Counted from the first letter of the stretch, positions 1-10,470 are shown. The stretch is 64,000 nt of DNA from an uncultured Prevotella sp. (GCA_900314935.1 OMXE01000007.1:179017-243016), one strand, 5' to 3'. Numbers and translations are program-made. The notes: a model not told the origin generated them from the sequence alone.

Positions 1-1740
1 GACTTTTTACGGACAAATGAAATTCTCGTTTTAGATACAGAAACCACTTCAACGAACCCAATTGATGCCGAATTGGTGGGATTAAGCTTCGCTGTGAAGG
101 AAAATGAAGCCTTTTATGTCGCGATTCCATCTAATCGTCAAGAAGCCGAAAAATATGTTAATATTTTCAAACCACTGTATGAAAACCCCAAGATCTTAAA
201 AATAGGACAGAACATCAAATACGATCTTGAAGTACTTCGCAACTATGGAGTCGAACTGAAGGGAGCGTTATGGGATACGATGATTGCCCACTATCTCATC
301 CAACCCGAACTCAGACACAACATGGATTACATGGCCGAGACACTGCTCAACTACAAGACCATTCATATTGATGAGCTGATCGGACCCAAGGGAAAGAACC
401 AGAAATCCATGCGCGACCTCCCTCCTACCCTTGTCTATGAATATGCATGCGAGGATGCAGATGTGACATTGAAGCTGAAAAACGTGTTGGAACCGAAACT
501 GAAAGAGTCGGGTGTGGAACATCTGTTCTACGACATCGAGATGCCTTTGGTACCGGTATTGGCGGAAATGGAAATGAACGGTGTATGCATTGACACCGAT
601 TCACTGAATGAAACATCAAAAATTTTCACCAACAGGATGCAGGAACTCGAGCAACGAATCTATGAGTTAGCCGGTGAACAATTCAATATCGCCTCGCCCA
701 AACAAGTAGGTGATATCCTCTTTGGGAAGATGAAGATTATTGACAAGCCCAAGAAAACCAAGACAGGACAGTTTGTCACCAATGAGGAAGTACTCATGCA
801 ATTGAAGCACAAGAGTGAGATTGTAGAAGACATTCTCAACCACAGAGGGTTAAAGAAACTGCTCGGCACCTATATCGATGCCTTACCCAAACTGATTAAT
901 CCACGAACAGGACATATCCATACTTCGTTTAACCAGACCATCACAGCCACTGGGCGACTCTCTTCGAGTGATCCCAACCTGCAGAATATCCCGATACGTG
1001 GCGAGGATGGCAAGGAAATCCGCAAGGCTTTCATACCCGAACCAGGCTGTCTGTTTTTTTCAGCCGACTACAGTCAGATAGAACTACGCGTGATGGCCCA
1101 TCTTTCCCAAGACGAGAACATGATGAACGTGTTCCGTGAAGGTAAGGATCTCCATGCAGCCACCGCTGCCACCATCTATAAAAAGGACATCAACGAGGTG
1201 AGTCGCGATGAGCGAACCAAGTCGAAACGCGCCAACTTCGGTATTATCTATGGTATCACCGTCTTCGGACTCGCTGAACGACTGGATATCGCTCGCGATG
1301 AAGCCAAGCAACTCATCGATGGTTTCTTCCAGACCTTCCCGCAAGTACATCAATACATGGAAGCGTCAAAGCAGAAAGCCCGCGAGAAAGGCTATGCCGA
1401 GACCGTGTTCCACCGCCGTCGTTACCTGCCCGATATCAACTCCCACAACGCTACGGTCCGCAACTTCGCTGAGCGCAACGCCATCAATGCCCCCATCCAA
1501 GGTAGCGCAGCAGATATCATCAAGGTGGCCATGATCCGCATCTTCAACCGTTTCAAAGCCGAGGGCATTCGCTCGAAGATGATTCTTCAGGTGCACGACG
1601 AACTCAACTTCAGCGTCTATCCCGAGGAGAAAGAGATGGTGGAACGCATCGTCATCGAAGAGATGCAGAACGCCTTCCCCCTCAGCGTACCCCTCGTAGC
1701 CGATTCAGGCTTCGGTCAGAACTGGCTCGAGGCCCACTAA
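1..1740 (+). CDS. polA: DNA polymerase I, 5'-truncated by window edge
   Basis: The frame is open from base 1, so the gene starts upstream and 579 C-terminal residues are visible. It would fill gaps and excise RNA primers during replication and repair. The window begins in the 3'-5' exonuclease domain: LDTETTS (visible residues 11-17) is the metal-binding DxE motif and YACEDAD (about 147-153) the third exonuclease motif, so proofreading looks intact. The polymerase part shows motif A DYSQIELR (about 357), the O-helix motif RTKSKRANFGIIYG (about 408) and motif C QVHDEL (about 530). The 5'-nuclease domain, if present, lies outside. The 39-bp gap to bcp and same strand suggest co-transcription, which is inference. 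Confidence 0.97.
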   Translation, partial: DFLRTNEILVLDTETTSTNPIDAELVGLSFAVKENEAFYVAIPSNRQEAEKYVNIFKPLYENPKILKIGQNIKYDLEVLRNYGVELKGALWDTMIAHYLIQPELRHNMDYMAETLLNYKTIHIDELIGPKGKNQKSMRDLPPTLVYEYACEDADVTLKLKNVLEPKLKESGVEHLFYDIEMPLVPVLAEMEMNGVCIDTDSLNETSKIFTNRMQELEQRIYELAGEQFNIASPKQVGDILFGKMKIIDKPKKTKTGQFVTNEEVLMQLKHKSEIVEDILNHRGLKKLLGTYIDALPKLINPRTGHIHTSFNQTITATGRLSSSDPNLQNIPIRGEDGKEIRKAFIPEPGCLFFSADYSQIELRVMAHLSQDENMMNVFREGKDLHAATAATIYKKDINEVSRDERTKSKRANFGIIYGITVFGLAERLDIARDEAKQLIDGFFQTFPQVHQYMEASKQKAREKGYAETVFHRRRYLPDINSHNATVRNFAERNAINAPIQGSAADIIKVAMIRIFNRFKAEGIRSKMILQVHDELNFSVYPEEKEMVERIVIEEMQNAFPLSVPLVADSGFGQNWLEAH

Positions 1741-1779
1741 TTCATGCATCATTAAACAACAGTCAATAACCGAATCATT

Positions 1780-2232
1780 ATGAATATTGGAGACAAGGCG
1801 CCCGAGATTTTGGGCAAGGATGAGCAAGGACGTGAAATCCATCTGAGTGACTACAAGGGTCGTAAGTTAGTACTCTACTTCTACCCCAAGGACAACACCA
1901 GCGGCTGTACGGCCGAAGCCTGCAGTCTGCGCGACCATTATGGTGAACTGCAAGGAGCTGGTTACGAAGTGGTGGGTGTGAGCAAGGATTCTGCAGCCTC
2001 GCATGTAAAGTTCAAGGAGAAGCACGAACTACCCTTCCCACTGATTGCCGATGTAGATAAAACGCTGATGGAGGCAATGGGTGCATGGGGTGAAAAGACC
2101 ATGTACGGTAAGAAGACGATGGGTACAATCCGTACCACTTTCATCATCAACGAGGAAGGCATCATCGAGCAGATCTTCGCTGGTAAACAAGTGAAGACCA
2201 AAGAGCACGCCGAACAGATCTTAGCGAAGTAA
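1780..2232 (+). CDS. bcp: thiol peroxidase of the Bcp/PrxQ type
   Basis: A 150-residue peroxiredoxin that would reduce hydrogen peroxide and organic peroxides with electrons from thioredoxin in the cytoplasm. The motif YFYPKDNTSGCTAEAC places the peroxidatic cysteine at residue 43 and a second cysteine at 48, the arrangement of atypical two-cysteine PrxQ enzymes. Length fits the family. It follows polA by 39 bp on the same strand. Its last 12 bases overlap the end of the convergent pgeF gene, so both stop codons lie inside the partner's reading frame. Confidence 0.95.
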   Translation: MNIGDKAPEILGKDEQGREIHLSDYKGRKLVLYFYPKDNTSGCTAEACSLRDHYGELQGAGYEVVGVSKDSAASHVKFKEKHELPFPLIADVDKTLMEAMGAWGEKTMYGKKTMGTIRTTFIINEEGIIEQIFAGKQVKTKEHAEQILAK

Positions 2233-3048
2233 GATTCCTGTGAATACACGACCCGAATTGATGCCCAAACGACGAGCAGAGAAGTAGGTCTTGTACTGTT
2301 GGAAAGTGCAATCATCAGAGACAGCAATCTGATTGGAAGGAATGCCCGAAGAAATCAGCTGCTGACGGTTGCAAGCGGGTAAGTCGATGTGCCATTTAGA
2401 AGGTAAAGGTGAATGTTGAACAGTGAATGATTTGCTATCGTTTATCGGATACCTTTTAGAGATAAGCTCCATATTGAAGCCTTCTTTTTCAAAGGCCTCA
2501 TATACCTCGTCACCTACCTCGAAACTGTCCAGATGAATGCCCGGTCCTATCTGTGCCACGATATCTGTAGGACGCAAGTCATAAACGGCCATCATCTCCC
2601 CTACCGCCTTTTCCACGATGCGTTTTACCGTTCCTCTCCACCCGGCATGGATGGCGCAAGCACAATGGTGCACCTTATCATACAATAGCACGGGAATACA
2701 ATCTGCAGTAGAAACACCGATGCATATCCCCTTCACATCCGTCATCAGCGCATCAACACCCTCAAGGCGTTCCTTCTGCTCTTCAAAAGAAAGACCCAGG
2801 AAGTCTTGGTCGATAACCACCATTTCCGTCTGATGCACCTGATGCGGCATCATCAAGTGGCAGTCATCTATCCCCAACAGTCGGCACAGTAATTCGCGGT
2901 TCTTACTAATCGCTTCCTCACTGTCACCACAATAATGATTGATGTTGAACGCGCTATAGTTACCTTCGCTGTAACCGCCATGTCTTGTCGTACTGAAGGC
3001 CGTTACATGCTCATCAAGAGGATAGAAATGCAGTTCCGGTTGTACCAT
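2221..3048 (-). CDS. pgeF: laccase-domain (YfiH/PgeF) purine nucleoside phosphorylase or peptidoglycan editing factor
   Basis: A 275-residue member of the YfiH/CNF1-like family. Members are described as peptidoglycan editing factors and, biochemically, as zinc-dependent purine nucleoside phosphorylases or adenosine deaminases. The metal-site motifs are visible: HQVHQTE, STADCIPVLLYD and CAIHAGWRGTV. I start at the ATG at 3048 (MVQPELHF). A longer frame to 3138 would run through the promoter and the divergent ychF promoter. The start lies only 16 bp from a -7 box, so the leader is very short. The 3' end overlaps bcp by 12 bp. Confidence 0.9.
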   Translation of the reverse strand: MVQPELHFYPLDEHVTAFSTTRHGGYSEGNYSAFNINHYCGDSEEAISKNRELLCRLLGIDDCHLMMPHQVHQTEMVVIDQDFLGLSFEEQKERLEGVDALMTDVKGICIGVSTADCIPVLLYDKVHHCACAIHAGWRGTVKRIVEKAVGEMMAVYDLRPTDIVAQIGPGIHLDSFEVGDEVYEAFEKEGFNMELISKRYPINDSKSFTVQHSPLPSKWHIDLPACNRQQLISSGIPSNQIAVSDDCTFQQYKTYFSARRLGINSGRVFTGILLR

Positions 3049-3064
3049 ATTCTGATTTTTACTT

Positions 3065-3073
3065 GCAAAAGTA
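3065..3073 (-). promoter_or_regulatory. -7 promoter box for pgeF
   Basis: The reverse strand reads TACTTTTGC, matching the Bacteroidota -7 consensus TAnnTTTG. It lies 16 bp before the pgeF ATG and back to back with the ychF promoter. Confidence 0.75.
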
Positions 3074-3094
3074 CTAAAAATCAACGAAAATGTG

Positions 3095-3103
3095 TACCTT
3101 TGC
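3095..3103 (+). promoter_or_regulatory. -7 promoter box for ychF
   Basis: TACCTTTGC followed by AC matches the Bacteroidota -7 consensus exactly, 28 bp before the ychF ATG. No clean -33 TTTG is seen at the normal distance. The element forms a divergent pair with the pgeF promoter about 20 bp away. Confidence 0.8.
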
Positions 3104-3131
3104 ACACAAATATAAACGTTTATAAAAGAAC

Positions 3132-4232
3132 ATGGCATTAAAATGTGGTATTGTAGGATTGCCCAATGTGGGTAAATCCACTTTGTTCAACTGTCTGAGC
3201 AGTGCCAAGGCACAGGCAGCCAATTTCCCTTTCTGTACAATTGAACCTAATGTGGGTGTGATTACCGTTCCTGATGAACGTCTCACCAAACTGGCAGAAC
3301 TGGTTCATCCGGGACGCATCGTTCCCGCCACCTGCGAGATTGTAGATATAGCGGGTCTGGTAAAAGGTGCTTCCAAGGGCGAAGGACTGGGAAACAAGTT
3401 CCTGGGAAACATCCGTGAGACCGATGCGATTATCCATGTACTGCGCTGTTTCGAGGATGATAATATCACCCATGTGGATGGTACTATCGATCCCATCCGC
3501 GACAAGGAAATCATTGATACAGAGTTGCAATTGAAGGACCTCGAGACCATTGAGAGCCGTCTGGCCAAGACCGAGAAGGCTGCTGCCGCCGGTAATAAGG
3601 AGGCCAAAATAGAAGCAACGGTATTGAAGGCATACAAAGACGTGCTGGAACAGGGAAAGAATGCCCGTATCGTGGAGTTCGACACCAAGGATGAGCAAGA
3701 CTGCGCCAAAAACCTCTTCCTGCTCACTGCCAAGCCTGTGCTGTATGTTTGCAATGTCAGTGAGGCAGAGGCCAAGAGCGGTAATGACTTCACCAAGAAG
3801 GTAGAGGCTTTAGCCAAGGAAGAGGGTGCCGAAGCCATGATTATTGCTGCCAAGACCGAAGAGGATATTGCTGAGCTCGAGAGCTATGAAGACAAGCAGA
3901 TGTTCCTCGAAGAGCTTGGTTTGGAGGAGAGTGGTGTGAACCGTTTGATCAAGAAAGCCTATGCCCTGCTCAACCTCGAGACCTTCATCACTGCCGGTGA
4001 GATGGAAGTAAAGGCCTGGACCTACAAGAAAGGCTGGAAGGCTCCGCAGTGTGCCGGTGTGATCCATACCGATTTCGAAAAAGGCTTTATCCGCGCAGAG
4101 GTAATCAAGTACGACGACTATATCCAGTATGGCTCAGAAGCCGCAGTCCGCGAGGCCGGTAAGATGGGCATTGAAGGTAAGGACTATGTCGTTCAAGATG
4201 GTGATATCATGCATTTCCGCTTTAATGTCTAA
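3132..4232 (+). CDS. ychF: ribosome-associated nucleotidase YchF/OLA1
   Basis: A 366-residue protein of the Obg-related YchF family, which hydrolyses ATP rather than GTP and associates with ribosomes. The P-loop GLPNVGKST is at residues 8-16. The switch region [20 protein letters not shown] follows at about residue 75. The C-terminal TGS domain ends in the family-typical [11 protein letters not shown]. Full length and ends are as expected. A strong -7 box precedes it. It is followed after 26 bp by lgt, with a short CCCATTAAG-type repeat filling the spacer. Confidence 0.97.
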   Translation: MALKCGIVGLPNVGKSTLFNCLSSAKAQAANFPFCTIEPNVGVITVPDERLTKLAELVHPGRIVPATCEIVDIAGLVKGASKGEGLGNKFLGNIRETDAIIHVLRCFEDDNITHVDGTIDPIRDKEIIDTELQLKDLETIESRLAKTEKAAAAGNKEAKIEATVLKAYKDVLEQGKNARIVEFDTKDEQDCAKNLFLLTAKPVLYVCNVSEAEAKSGNDFTKKVEALAKEEGAEAMIIAAKTEEDIAELESYEDKQMFLEELGLEESGVNRLIKKAYALLNLETFITAGEMEVKAWTYKKGWKAPQCAGVIHTDFEKGFIRAEVIKYDDYIQYGSEAAVREAGKMGIEGKDYVVQDGDIMHFRFNV

Positions 4233-4275
4233 CCCCCATAAACCCCATTAAGCCTATTATGCCTATCATGCCCAT
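4233..4275 (+). repeat. CCCATTAAG/CCTATTATG spacer repeat running into the lgt start
   Basis: The ychF-lgt spacer and the first codons of lgt are built from repeated units such as ACCCCATTAAG, CCTATTATG and CCTATCATG. A similar block of CCCATTAACCCC units precedes the DUF4290 gene at 49472-49505. Both lie directly before start codons inside operons. Confidence 0.6.
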
Positions 4276-5179
4276 CTCATCATTCATCCACTGGAACCCA
4301 TCATTAACCCTCGGTCCTTTCCGCTGGTACTCCCTGTGCTGGCTCATTGGTTTGGGGTTAGCCTATTTCATTGTACGAAAGCTGTTCTATGAACAGAATA
4401 TAGCAGAACGTACGATTGTCAATGCAAAAGGAAAAAAGGAAAAGGAGAACGTCTTCGACCCCTTGTTCATCTATTGCTTCCTGGGTATTCTGATTGGCGC
4501 ACGCTTGGGGCACTGTCTGTTCTATCAGCCCGATTATTTCCTCACTTCCGGCAAGCACCTCGTGGAGATGTTCCTGCCCATACATTTTGTAGATGGCAAC
4601 GCACAATACGCCACCAACTGGCTATATAAACTAACTAATGGAAGTGCTGCTTTCACGGGCTTTGAAGGACTGGCCTCTCACGGCGGCACACTCGGCTTGA
4701 TCATTGCTCTGATTCTCTATGTTCGCTGGTCGAAACTGAAGGTATGGACCGTTCTTGACAATATCGCCATTGCCACGGGTACCACCGCCTGTTTCATCCG
4801 CTTGGGCAACCTGATGAACTCTGAGATTATCGGTAAGGTAACCGATGTGCCCTGGGCATTTATCTTTGAGCGTGTGGACATGTTTCCAAGGCATCCCGGA
4901 CAGCTTTACGAGGCCATTGCCTACGCCGTCCTTTTCTTCATCATGTGGGCTATCTACAAACGAAGTAAGAAGACCGGTAAGCCACAGGTGGGAACGGGTT
5001 GGTATTTCGGATTCTGTCTTACCTATATCTTCACCTTCCGCTTCTTCATTGAATACACCAAGGATGTGCAGGAAGCTTTCGAGGAAGGGATGATGTTCAA
5101 TATGGGACAACTGCTTTCCATCCCCTTCATCATCATCGGTATCTGGTGCATGATCAGGTCAGGAAAGAAAGAGTTTTAA
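4259..5179 (+). CDS. lgt: prolipoprotein diacylglyceryl transferase
   Basis: Lgt moves a diacylglyceryl group from phosphatidylglycerol to the lipobox cysteine of prolipoproteins in the inner membrane. This copy has 306 residues with about seven hydrophobic segments. It shows the [10 protein letters not shown] motif (about residue 140), the Lgt signature [12 protein letters not shown] (about 181) and [10 protein letters not shown] (about 210). The C-terminus carries [10 protein letters not shown] and MGQLLSIPF. The first codons (MPIMPI) come from the spacer repeat, so the true start could be the ATG at 4268. A second lgt enters the window at the right end. Confidence 0.96.
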   Translation: MPIMPISSFIHWNPSLTLGPFRWYSLCWLIGLGLAYFIVRKLFYEQNIAERTIVNAKGKKEKENVFDPLFIYCFLGILIGARLGHCLFYQPDYFLTSGKHLVEMFLPIHFVDGNAQYATNWLYKLTNGSAAFTGFEGLASHGGTLGLIIALILYVRWSKLKVWTVLDNIAIATGTTACFIRLGNLMNSEIIGKVTDVPWAFIFERVDMFPRHPGQLYEAIAYAVLFFIMWAIYKRSKKTGKPQVGTGWYFGFCLTYIFTFRFFIEYTKDVQEAFEEGMMFNMGQLLSIPFIIIGIWCMIRSGKKEF

Positions 5180-5194
5180 TATTAGAAACAAAGT

Positions 5195-5254
5195 GTTCCC
5201 ATGTTGGGAACAAAATATTCCCACGTTGGGAACAAAACATTCCCAAGGTGGGAA
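5195..5254. repeat. three-unit palindromic array, 22-bp period
   Basis: Three copies of the palindrome TTCCCA-n3-TGGGAA start at 5196, 5218 and 5240, an exact 22-bp step, joined by CAAAAyA linkers. The array fills the gap between the convergent lgt and mutS genes and ends one base before the mutS stop codon. It could terminate transcription from both sides or bind a dimeric protein. Confidence 0.8.
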
Positions 5255-7882
5255 TTATTTTCCACTTACAATTCGCTTGATGTCGTTGAGCTTATTAAGG
5301 GCTTCAAGAGGCGTTAGGTTATTCACATCCAAGCCCAGGATCTCGTCACGAACCTGACAGAGCACTGGGTCGTCGAGCTGGAAGAACGAGAGCTGCATAC
5401 CGTCACGACTCTTGTTCAAGGCCTCAGCCGAGGGTTTTCCTACGCTCCCTACCCCACTGTTATCATTCTCCAACTGACTCAGAATGACGTTTGCCCGTTT
5501 CACAATACTCTTGGGCATTCCCGCAATCTGCGCCACATGAATACCGAACGAGTGTTCAGAGCCGCCGCGCATCAGCTTACGCAGGAAAATCACCTGGTTG
5601 TCCACCTCCTTCACACTCACATTATAGTTCTTGATCCGCGAGAAGTTCTTCTCCATTTCGTTCAGCTCATGGTAGTGCGTGGCAAACAATGTACGGGCCT
5701 GCGCTTTGGGATGTTCATGCAGATACTCCACGATGGCCCAGGCAATACTGATACCATCGTAAGTGGAAGTACCTCTTCCCAGCTCATCGAAGAGCACCAA
5801 CGACTTCGGCGTAACGTTGTTCAAGATGTTCGAAGCCTCGGTCATCTCTACCATAAACGTAGATTCTCCCAACGAAATGTTATCCGAGGCCCCTACCCTT
5901 GTGAATATCTTGTCAACCAGACCGATTCTCGCGCTTTCTGCCGGCACGAAGCAACCAATCTGGGCCAACAGTACAATCAAGGCCGTTTGACGCAACAGCG
6001 CCGATTTACCAGCCATATTCGGACCGGTAATGATCATGATCTGTTGCTTCTGTGTATCAAGGTAGATATCATTAGGCACATACCGCTCACCTAAGGGCAG
6101 CTCAGTTTCAATCACAGGGTGCCTACCCTGCTTGATGTCTATCACATCCGTATCATCCATCACCGGACGGATATATCCGTTCTCTTCAGCCACCTTGGCA
6201 TAGCTCAGCAGACAGTCGAGTTGGGCAATCAGACTGGCATTTACCTGGATGGCAGGTATAAATTCCTGCATGGCCATAACCAGTTCGTTGAACAAGCGTG
6301 TTTCCAACGAAAGGATCTTATCTTCGGCTCCCAGAATCTTCTCTTCGTATTCCTTCAGTTCCTGCGTGATATAACGCTCCGCCTGAGCTAAGGTCTGCTT
6401 ACGAATCCAATCAGCCGGCACCTTGTCCTTATACGTGTTTCGCACCTCCAGATAATAGCCAAACACATTGTTATAGCCAATCTTCAGCGAGGCAATACCC
6501 GTCAGCTCGGTCTCACGCTCCTGTATCTTCAGCAGGTAGTCCTTTCCGCTATAGGCAATACGGCGCAGCTCATCCAGCTCATCACTCACACCATCCTTGA
6601 TCACCCCACCCTTGTTCACCAGTTGTGGAGGGTCGTTCTGTAACTCATGATCAATACGATGCACCAAAGCATCGCAAAGATTCAGCTGTTCGCCAAACCT
6701 GTTCAGCTCCTGGTTATCCGCCATGTTACACGCCGCTTTCACAGGCTGCAATGCCTGTAAGGCCACCTTCAGCGCCACCACTTCACGAGGTGAAACCCTT
6801 CCTACTGCCGCCTTGGAGATGATTCTCTCCAGGTCGCCAATACGATGGAACTGCTCATCCACCAGCTCCTTGAATTCCGGATGACGGAAGAAATACTCCA
6901 CCACATCCAGACGCTTATTGATTCGGCCCACCTCTTTCAAGGGGAATACCATCCATCGTTTCAGCATTCGAGCCCCCATGGGCGACACCGTCTTGTCGAT
7001 CACATCCAACAGCGACTTCCCGTCCTCCTGCATCGGATACACCAGCTCAAGAGAACGGACTGTGAACTTATCCAGTCGGACATACCGTTCCTCCTCAATA
7101 CGAGAGAGTGTGGTGATATGACCGATACTCGTATGCAGCGTTACCTCCAGATACTGAAGGATTGCTCCGCTGGCAATAATACCGTTATGCAGATGATCTA
7201 CGCCGAATCCCTTCAGGTTCTTCACCTGGAAATGCTTCAGCAGTTTCTGTTTGGCCGTCTGGTCGGTAAACACCCAGTCGTCCAACTCAAAGGTAAAGAA
7301 CTTCGTTCCGAAATAGCGTTCAAAGTCGTGCTTACGCGTTCTGTCAAACAGAATCTCCTTAGGTTGGAAGTTCCCCAACAGTTTTTCCACATAGTCGTAA
7401 GTGCCCTCACCTGTCAGGAACTCACCAGTGGAAATATCCAAGAAAGCCACACCACAAGCCGACTTACCGAAATGAACGGCTGCCAAGAAGTTATTCTCCT
7501 TGTAGTTCAGTACGTTATCGCTCATGGCCACACCCGGAGTAACCAGTTCTGTGATACCCCTCTTCACCAGTTTCTTGGTGAGTTTAGGATCTTCCAACTG
7601 GTCACAGATAGCCACTCGCTTACCTGCTCTGATCAGTTTCGGCAGATAGGTGTCGAGGGCATGATGAGGGAAACCGGCCATCTCATCCCCTTTGGCTCCC
7701 GCTCCATTGTTACGGTGTGTCAAGGTGATACCCAAGATTCCTGCTGCGATAACGGCATCATCGCAGTAGGTTTCGTAGAAGTCACCGCAACGAAACAGCA
7801 GCAAAGCATCAGGATGCTTCGCCTTCAAGTCGAAGAACTGTTTCATCATCGGAGTGAGTTCCTTGCTCCCTTTATTGGCCAT
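5255..7882 (-). CDS. mutS: DNA mismatch repair ATPase MutS
   Basis: An 875-residue MutS that recognises mispairs and starts mismatch repair. The N-terminal mismatch-binding motif is present as RCGDFYETY (about residue 30). The ATPase domain shows Walker [10 protein letters not shown] (about 620), [16 protein letters not shown], Walker [17 protein letters not shown], and the ATHYHEL motif. Length is normal. The promoter sits just upstream, with a 25-nt leader. No mutL is nearby, which is common in this phylum. Confidence 0.97.
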   Translation of the reverse strand: MANKGSKELTPMMKQFFDLKAKHPDALLLFRCGDFYETYCDDAVIAAGILGITLTHRNNGAGAKGDEMAGFPHHALDTYLPKLIRAGKRVAICDQLEDPKLTKKLVKRGITELVTPGVAMSDNVLNYKENNFLAAVHFGKSACGVAFLDISTGEFLTGEGTYDYVEKLLGNFQPKEILFDRTRKHDFERYFGTKFFTFELDDWVFTDQTAKQKLLKHFQVKNLKGFGVDHLHNGIIASGAILQYLEVTLHTSIGHITTLSRIEEERYVRLDKFTVRSLELVYPMQEDGKSLLDVIDKTVSPMGARMLKRWMVFPLKEVGRINKRLDVVEYFFRHPEFKELVDEQFHRIGDLERIISKAAVGRVSPREVVALKVALQALQPVKAACNMADNQELNRFGEQLNLCDALVHRIDHELQNDPPQLVNKGGVIKDGVSDELDELRRIAYSGKDYLLKIQERETELTGIASLKIGYNNVFGYYLEVRNTYKDKVPADWIRKQTLAQAERYITQELKEYEEKILGAEDKILSLETRLFNELVMAMQEFIPAIQVNASLIAQLDCLLSYAKVAEENGYIRPVMDDTDVIDIKQGRHPVIETELPLGERYVPNDIYLDTQKQQIMIITGPNMAGKSALLRQTALIVLLAQIGCFVPAESARIGLVDKIFTRVGASDNISLGESTFMVEMTEASNILNNVTPKSLVLFDELGRGTSTYDGISIAWAIVEYLHEHPKAQARTLFATHYHELNEMEKNFSRIKNYNVSVKEVDNQVIFLRKLMRGGSEHSFGIHVAQIAGMPKSIVKRANVILSQLENDNSGVGSVGKPSAEALNKSRDGMQLSFFQLDDPVLCQVRDEILGLDVNNLTPLEALNKLNDIKRIVSGK

Positions 7883-7907
7883 CTTTTGTCTTTCTGTTAT
7901 TTGACTG

Positions 7908-7939
7908 ACAAAAATACGAAGATTTTCCGAACTGACAAA
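7908..7939 (-). promoter_or_regulatory. mutS promoter
   Basis: On the reverse strand, TTTG (complement of 7936-7939) is followed after exactly 19 bp by TATTTTTGT (complement of 7908-7916), a canonical Bacteroidota -33/-7 pair, 25 bp before the mutS ATG. Confidence 0.8.
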
Positions 7940-7958
7940 ATGATTGTGCTTTTTTCCG

Positions 7959-7997
7959 AAAAAAACACTCCCTGCGGACTGTCGAATCCGCAGGGAG
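7959..7997 (-). terminator. rho-independent terminator of the secreted-protein gene
   Basis: CTCCCTGCGGA (7968-7978) pairs perfectly with TCCGCAGGGAG (7987-7997). On the reverse strand the stem is followed by TGTTTTTTT. It lies 33 bp after the stop of the minus-strand gene ending at 8030. Confidence 0.85.
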
Positions 7998-8029
7998 CAT
8001 CATGGTTCTTTAGTAGGGTAGAGTAGGGG

Positions 8030-10240
8030 TTACTTTACCACGAATTTTCTACCGTTCTGGATATAGATACCCTTTGTAGCCTTCTCTACTTGCTGACCGG
8101 CAAGGTTGTAGATAGCACCGTTTGCCTTGCTGATCTTCACGTTCTGGATGCCGGTAGCCTTTTCTACCTTGATCAGATAGCCACTAACAAGCTCTGGTGT
8201 CTCACCATACTTCTGGAGTTTACCCTGGAATATAACCAAGTCACCTTCAGAGAAGAGGTTTAGTGTTTCTTCGGTGAAGTCTGCGTTATCATAACTCTTT
8301 CCACGGAAGATGGTCAGTGTAGGAGTACCTCCTGCCTCATCAGCAATTTCCAAATTCACGTTACCATACAAAACTCCATCCTTGCGTTGGTAATCAGGAG
8401 TACCAACAACATAGCCTGACACGATGTATTCCTTTTCGGTCTTCTCCTTGTCGGCTAAGCCACTAACGATTTCCAATGCCTTAGCTACATCTATCTCTTC
8501 GAGGGCAGAGGATTCGTCATCAAAAGGACCGTTTCCACTAATCCTCTTATAATATACTTCTCCTAGAAGTAATACCCCATCCTTATAAGTAATAGGTATT
8601 GTTATGGTCTGTCCGACTTCCGATGGATCACTTGATTTAATAATTGTCTGGGTGAATGTTCCAGAGCTACCATCAAGCATATATGAGTATTGGATGGAAG
8701 AATAATGGGAATCTACTTTTCCTTGAGTTACCGTCCACCAATCTGCCGTATTATTCGAATAGAACTTGAGATGCATGACTTCATTATCTGTGGCATCATT
8801 CTTTAATGTACCATCAGACGTACACTCCATCCATTCCGCTATTGCAGACACTTCGGAACCTTCGCTCACTTTGATCAGATAGCCACTGACCAATTCTGGG
8901 GTTACCACGCCGTCCTTAACGTACTTCTGAAGCTTACCCTGGAAGACAACCTTATCACCTACCTTGAACTGATTGATGGTTTCTTCTGTGAAGCTTTCAT
9001 TGTTATAGCTCTTAGCACGGAAGATTGTCAGCTTAGCCTCACCGCCAGCCTCATCAGCAATCTCCAAGTTCACATTGCCGAACAATGATCCATCATCTTT
9101 GCGCTGGAAATCAGGATTACCAACAACAAAACCTGTTACGACATATTCCTTATCGGTCTTCTCTGCGTCGTTCAAACCACTGATGATTTCCAGAGCTTTG
9201 GCTACGTTAATCTCTTCAGGAGTATCGGGGGTTGGAGGATTATAAGAGCCTCCTATACCTGCGACATAAAAGCTTTGGATCTCCCATGTACCAGCGTTTG
9301 TTGAGGTACTGGTATATTTGAAGCCCACTTGTATCTTTTTCCCTTCGTATTCGTAGAGAGGAATCTGAACAGGAATGAATTCAGAGAAAGTCTTTCCATC
9401 GATAGTGGGATAGGTAATCTCCATTTGCTTCCATTCGCCACCTACTTCACGTATCCACGCTGTTGCCTCTTTGGTAACATCGCCAAAATACTTGTTGATG
9501 GCATGTTCAAAGCCTAATTCCGGAGTCTTGACTTCTGCCAGATCAATCTCTGGTGAGATGAGCCAGCTTTCTGATTCGATATTATTACCACCTGCATAAG
9601 CAGAAGCTTTCATACCATAGTTACTATCGTGCTTCCAAACATACGAAAGACCTTCACCCAGTTTTACATCATTGATGGTGAAGTCGCCCAGTCCGTCTGT
9701 AGGGAAGTTTGTCAGATAGACAAAATCGATATCTCCAAGACCAATAGAAGAATAAGCATCCTCACCATCCTGGCCGATATAGACAACGATCTTCGTTGCC
9801 CTTACCTGAGCTTCTGTTGCCTCAAACATCACCTCATCGGAGGAACCATGCCACCAGAAATGAGGACCGTCATCTTCACTGTAATATTCATCATCGTCCT
9901 GACCTATTGTATCTAAGTTACCAGGACCGTATTTTTCGTCACCGTTTGCTGTACAGGTGAACTCTACGAAAGTGATCTTACCTACAGTAGAGGTAACAGT
10001 CAGCGTATTACCTTTGTAGATACGATAGTTATCATCGCGGGCAAGTGTTCCAATAGGATTATCAGAGGTGTTCGAACCGACATCCAGTTTCAATGTAATG
10101 CCGTCTTTCGTCAATGTTGTTGCGTCTGCTGCATCTTTTGCATTGTCGGCAGCTGCTTCAAAAGTTATTGTCTGTGCGAATGCTGTTCCCCAAAGGATAG
10201 ACAAAACACACATCAATGAAAAGCGTAATAAATGTTTCAT
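8030..10240 (-). CDS. large secreted protein with duplicated OB-like domain and C-terminal sorting tail
   Basis: A 736-residue exported protein. I start at MKHLLRFSL (10240) because a signal peptide ending near GTAFAQ follows and a -7 box lies 41 bp upstream. Residues about 177-330 resemble a choice-of-anchor-J or cleaved-adhesin beta-sandwich (SWLISPEIDL). Two near-identical domains at about 342-460 and 578-703 share VAKALEI, KEY, GNVNLEIADEAGG and PELVSGYLIKV, consistent with OB-fold-like repeats. Between them is a lipocalin-like stretch (about 463-573). The end, YNLAGQQVEKATKGIYIQNG then RKFVVK, is the tail typical of Prevotella secreted proteins. The function is not known. The two repeats have recently diverged or been homogenised. 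Confidence 0.85.
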   Translation of the reverse strand: MKHLLRFSLMCVLSILWGTAFAQTITFEAAADNAKDAADATTLTKDGITLKLDVGSNTSDNPIGTLARDDNYRIYKGNTLTVTSTVGKITFVEFTCTANGDEKYGPGNLDTIGQDDDEYYSEDDGPHFWWHGSSDEVMFEATEAQVRATKIVVYIGQDGEDAYSSIGLGDIDFVYLTNFPTDGLGDFTINDVKLGEGLSYVWKHDSNYGMKASAYAGGNNIESESWLISPEIDLAEVKTPELGFEHAINKYFGDVTKEATAWIREVGGEWKQMEITYPTIDGKTFSEFIPVQIPLYEYEGKKIQVGFKYTSTSTNAGTWEIQSFYVAGIGGSYNPPTPDTPEEINVAKALEIISGLNDAEKTDKEYVVTGFVVGNPDFQRKDDGSLFGNVNLEIADEAGGEAKLTIFRAKSYNNESFTEETINQFKVGDKVVFQGKLQKYVKDGVVTPELVSGYLIKVSEGSEVSAIAEWMECTSDGTLKNDATDNEVMHLKFYSNNTADWWTVTQGKVDSHYSSIQYSYMLDGSSGTFTQTIIKSSDPSEVGQTITIPITYKDGVLLLGEVYYKRISGNGPFDDESSALEEIDVAKALEIVSGLADKEKTEKEYIVSGYVVGTPDYQRKDGVLYGNVNLEIADEAGGTPTLTIFRGKSYDNADFTEETLNLFSEGDLVIFQGKLQKYGETPELVSGYLIKVEKATGIQNVKISKANGAIYNLAGQQVEKATKGIYIQNGRKFVVK

Positions 10241-10280
10241 AAGCGTTATTGTTTTAGTTAATACTATTATACTTTCGACT

Positions 10281-10289
10281 GCAAAGATA
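10281..10289 (-). promoter_or_regulatory. -7 box of the large secreted protein
   Basis: The reverse strand reads TATCTTTGC, a TAnnTTTG match, 40 bp before the chosen ATG at 10240. It excludes the longer frame that starts at 10375. Confidence 0.75.
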
Positions 10290-10403
10290 GTAATTTTTTC
10301 TGATACGGCCATCCAATAAAGGGAGAAATATCTCGTGTATTTATTAAATTTAAGCTTGACCGTTGTTTGTTCCAAGTTTATTTCGTACCTTTAACTGCGT
10401 TGA

Positions 10404-10470
10404 AGCGTACTTCCGCTCGGAAAAACCCAAAATCATTTGGTTTTTCGCTCACTTATGCGTACCTTTGCAC
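10404..10470 (+). promoter_or_regulatory. hairpin-promoter repeat, copy 1 (leuS)
   Basis: The block contains the inverted repeat GAAAAACCCAAA...TTTGGTTTTTC. Its right arm supplies the -33 TTTG (10436-10439), which is followed after 20 bp by TACCTTTGC (10460-10468). The 3' part TTTTTCGCTCACTTATGCGT is shared, with few changes, with the promoters of aroQ (34.8 kb) and the WG-repeat gene (40.8 kb). See the finding on this family. Confidence 0.8.

Noticed and set aside
5195-5254. CRISPR array
   Set aside because: The 22-bp arrays have palindromic units with 5-6 bp linkers and no unique spacers, and no cas genes are present.
6845-8026. A 393-codon plus-strand frame
   Set aside because: It is antisense to mutS, which has all MutS motifs; the plus frame has no recognisable domain.
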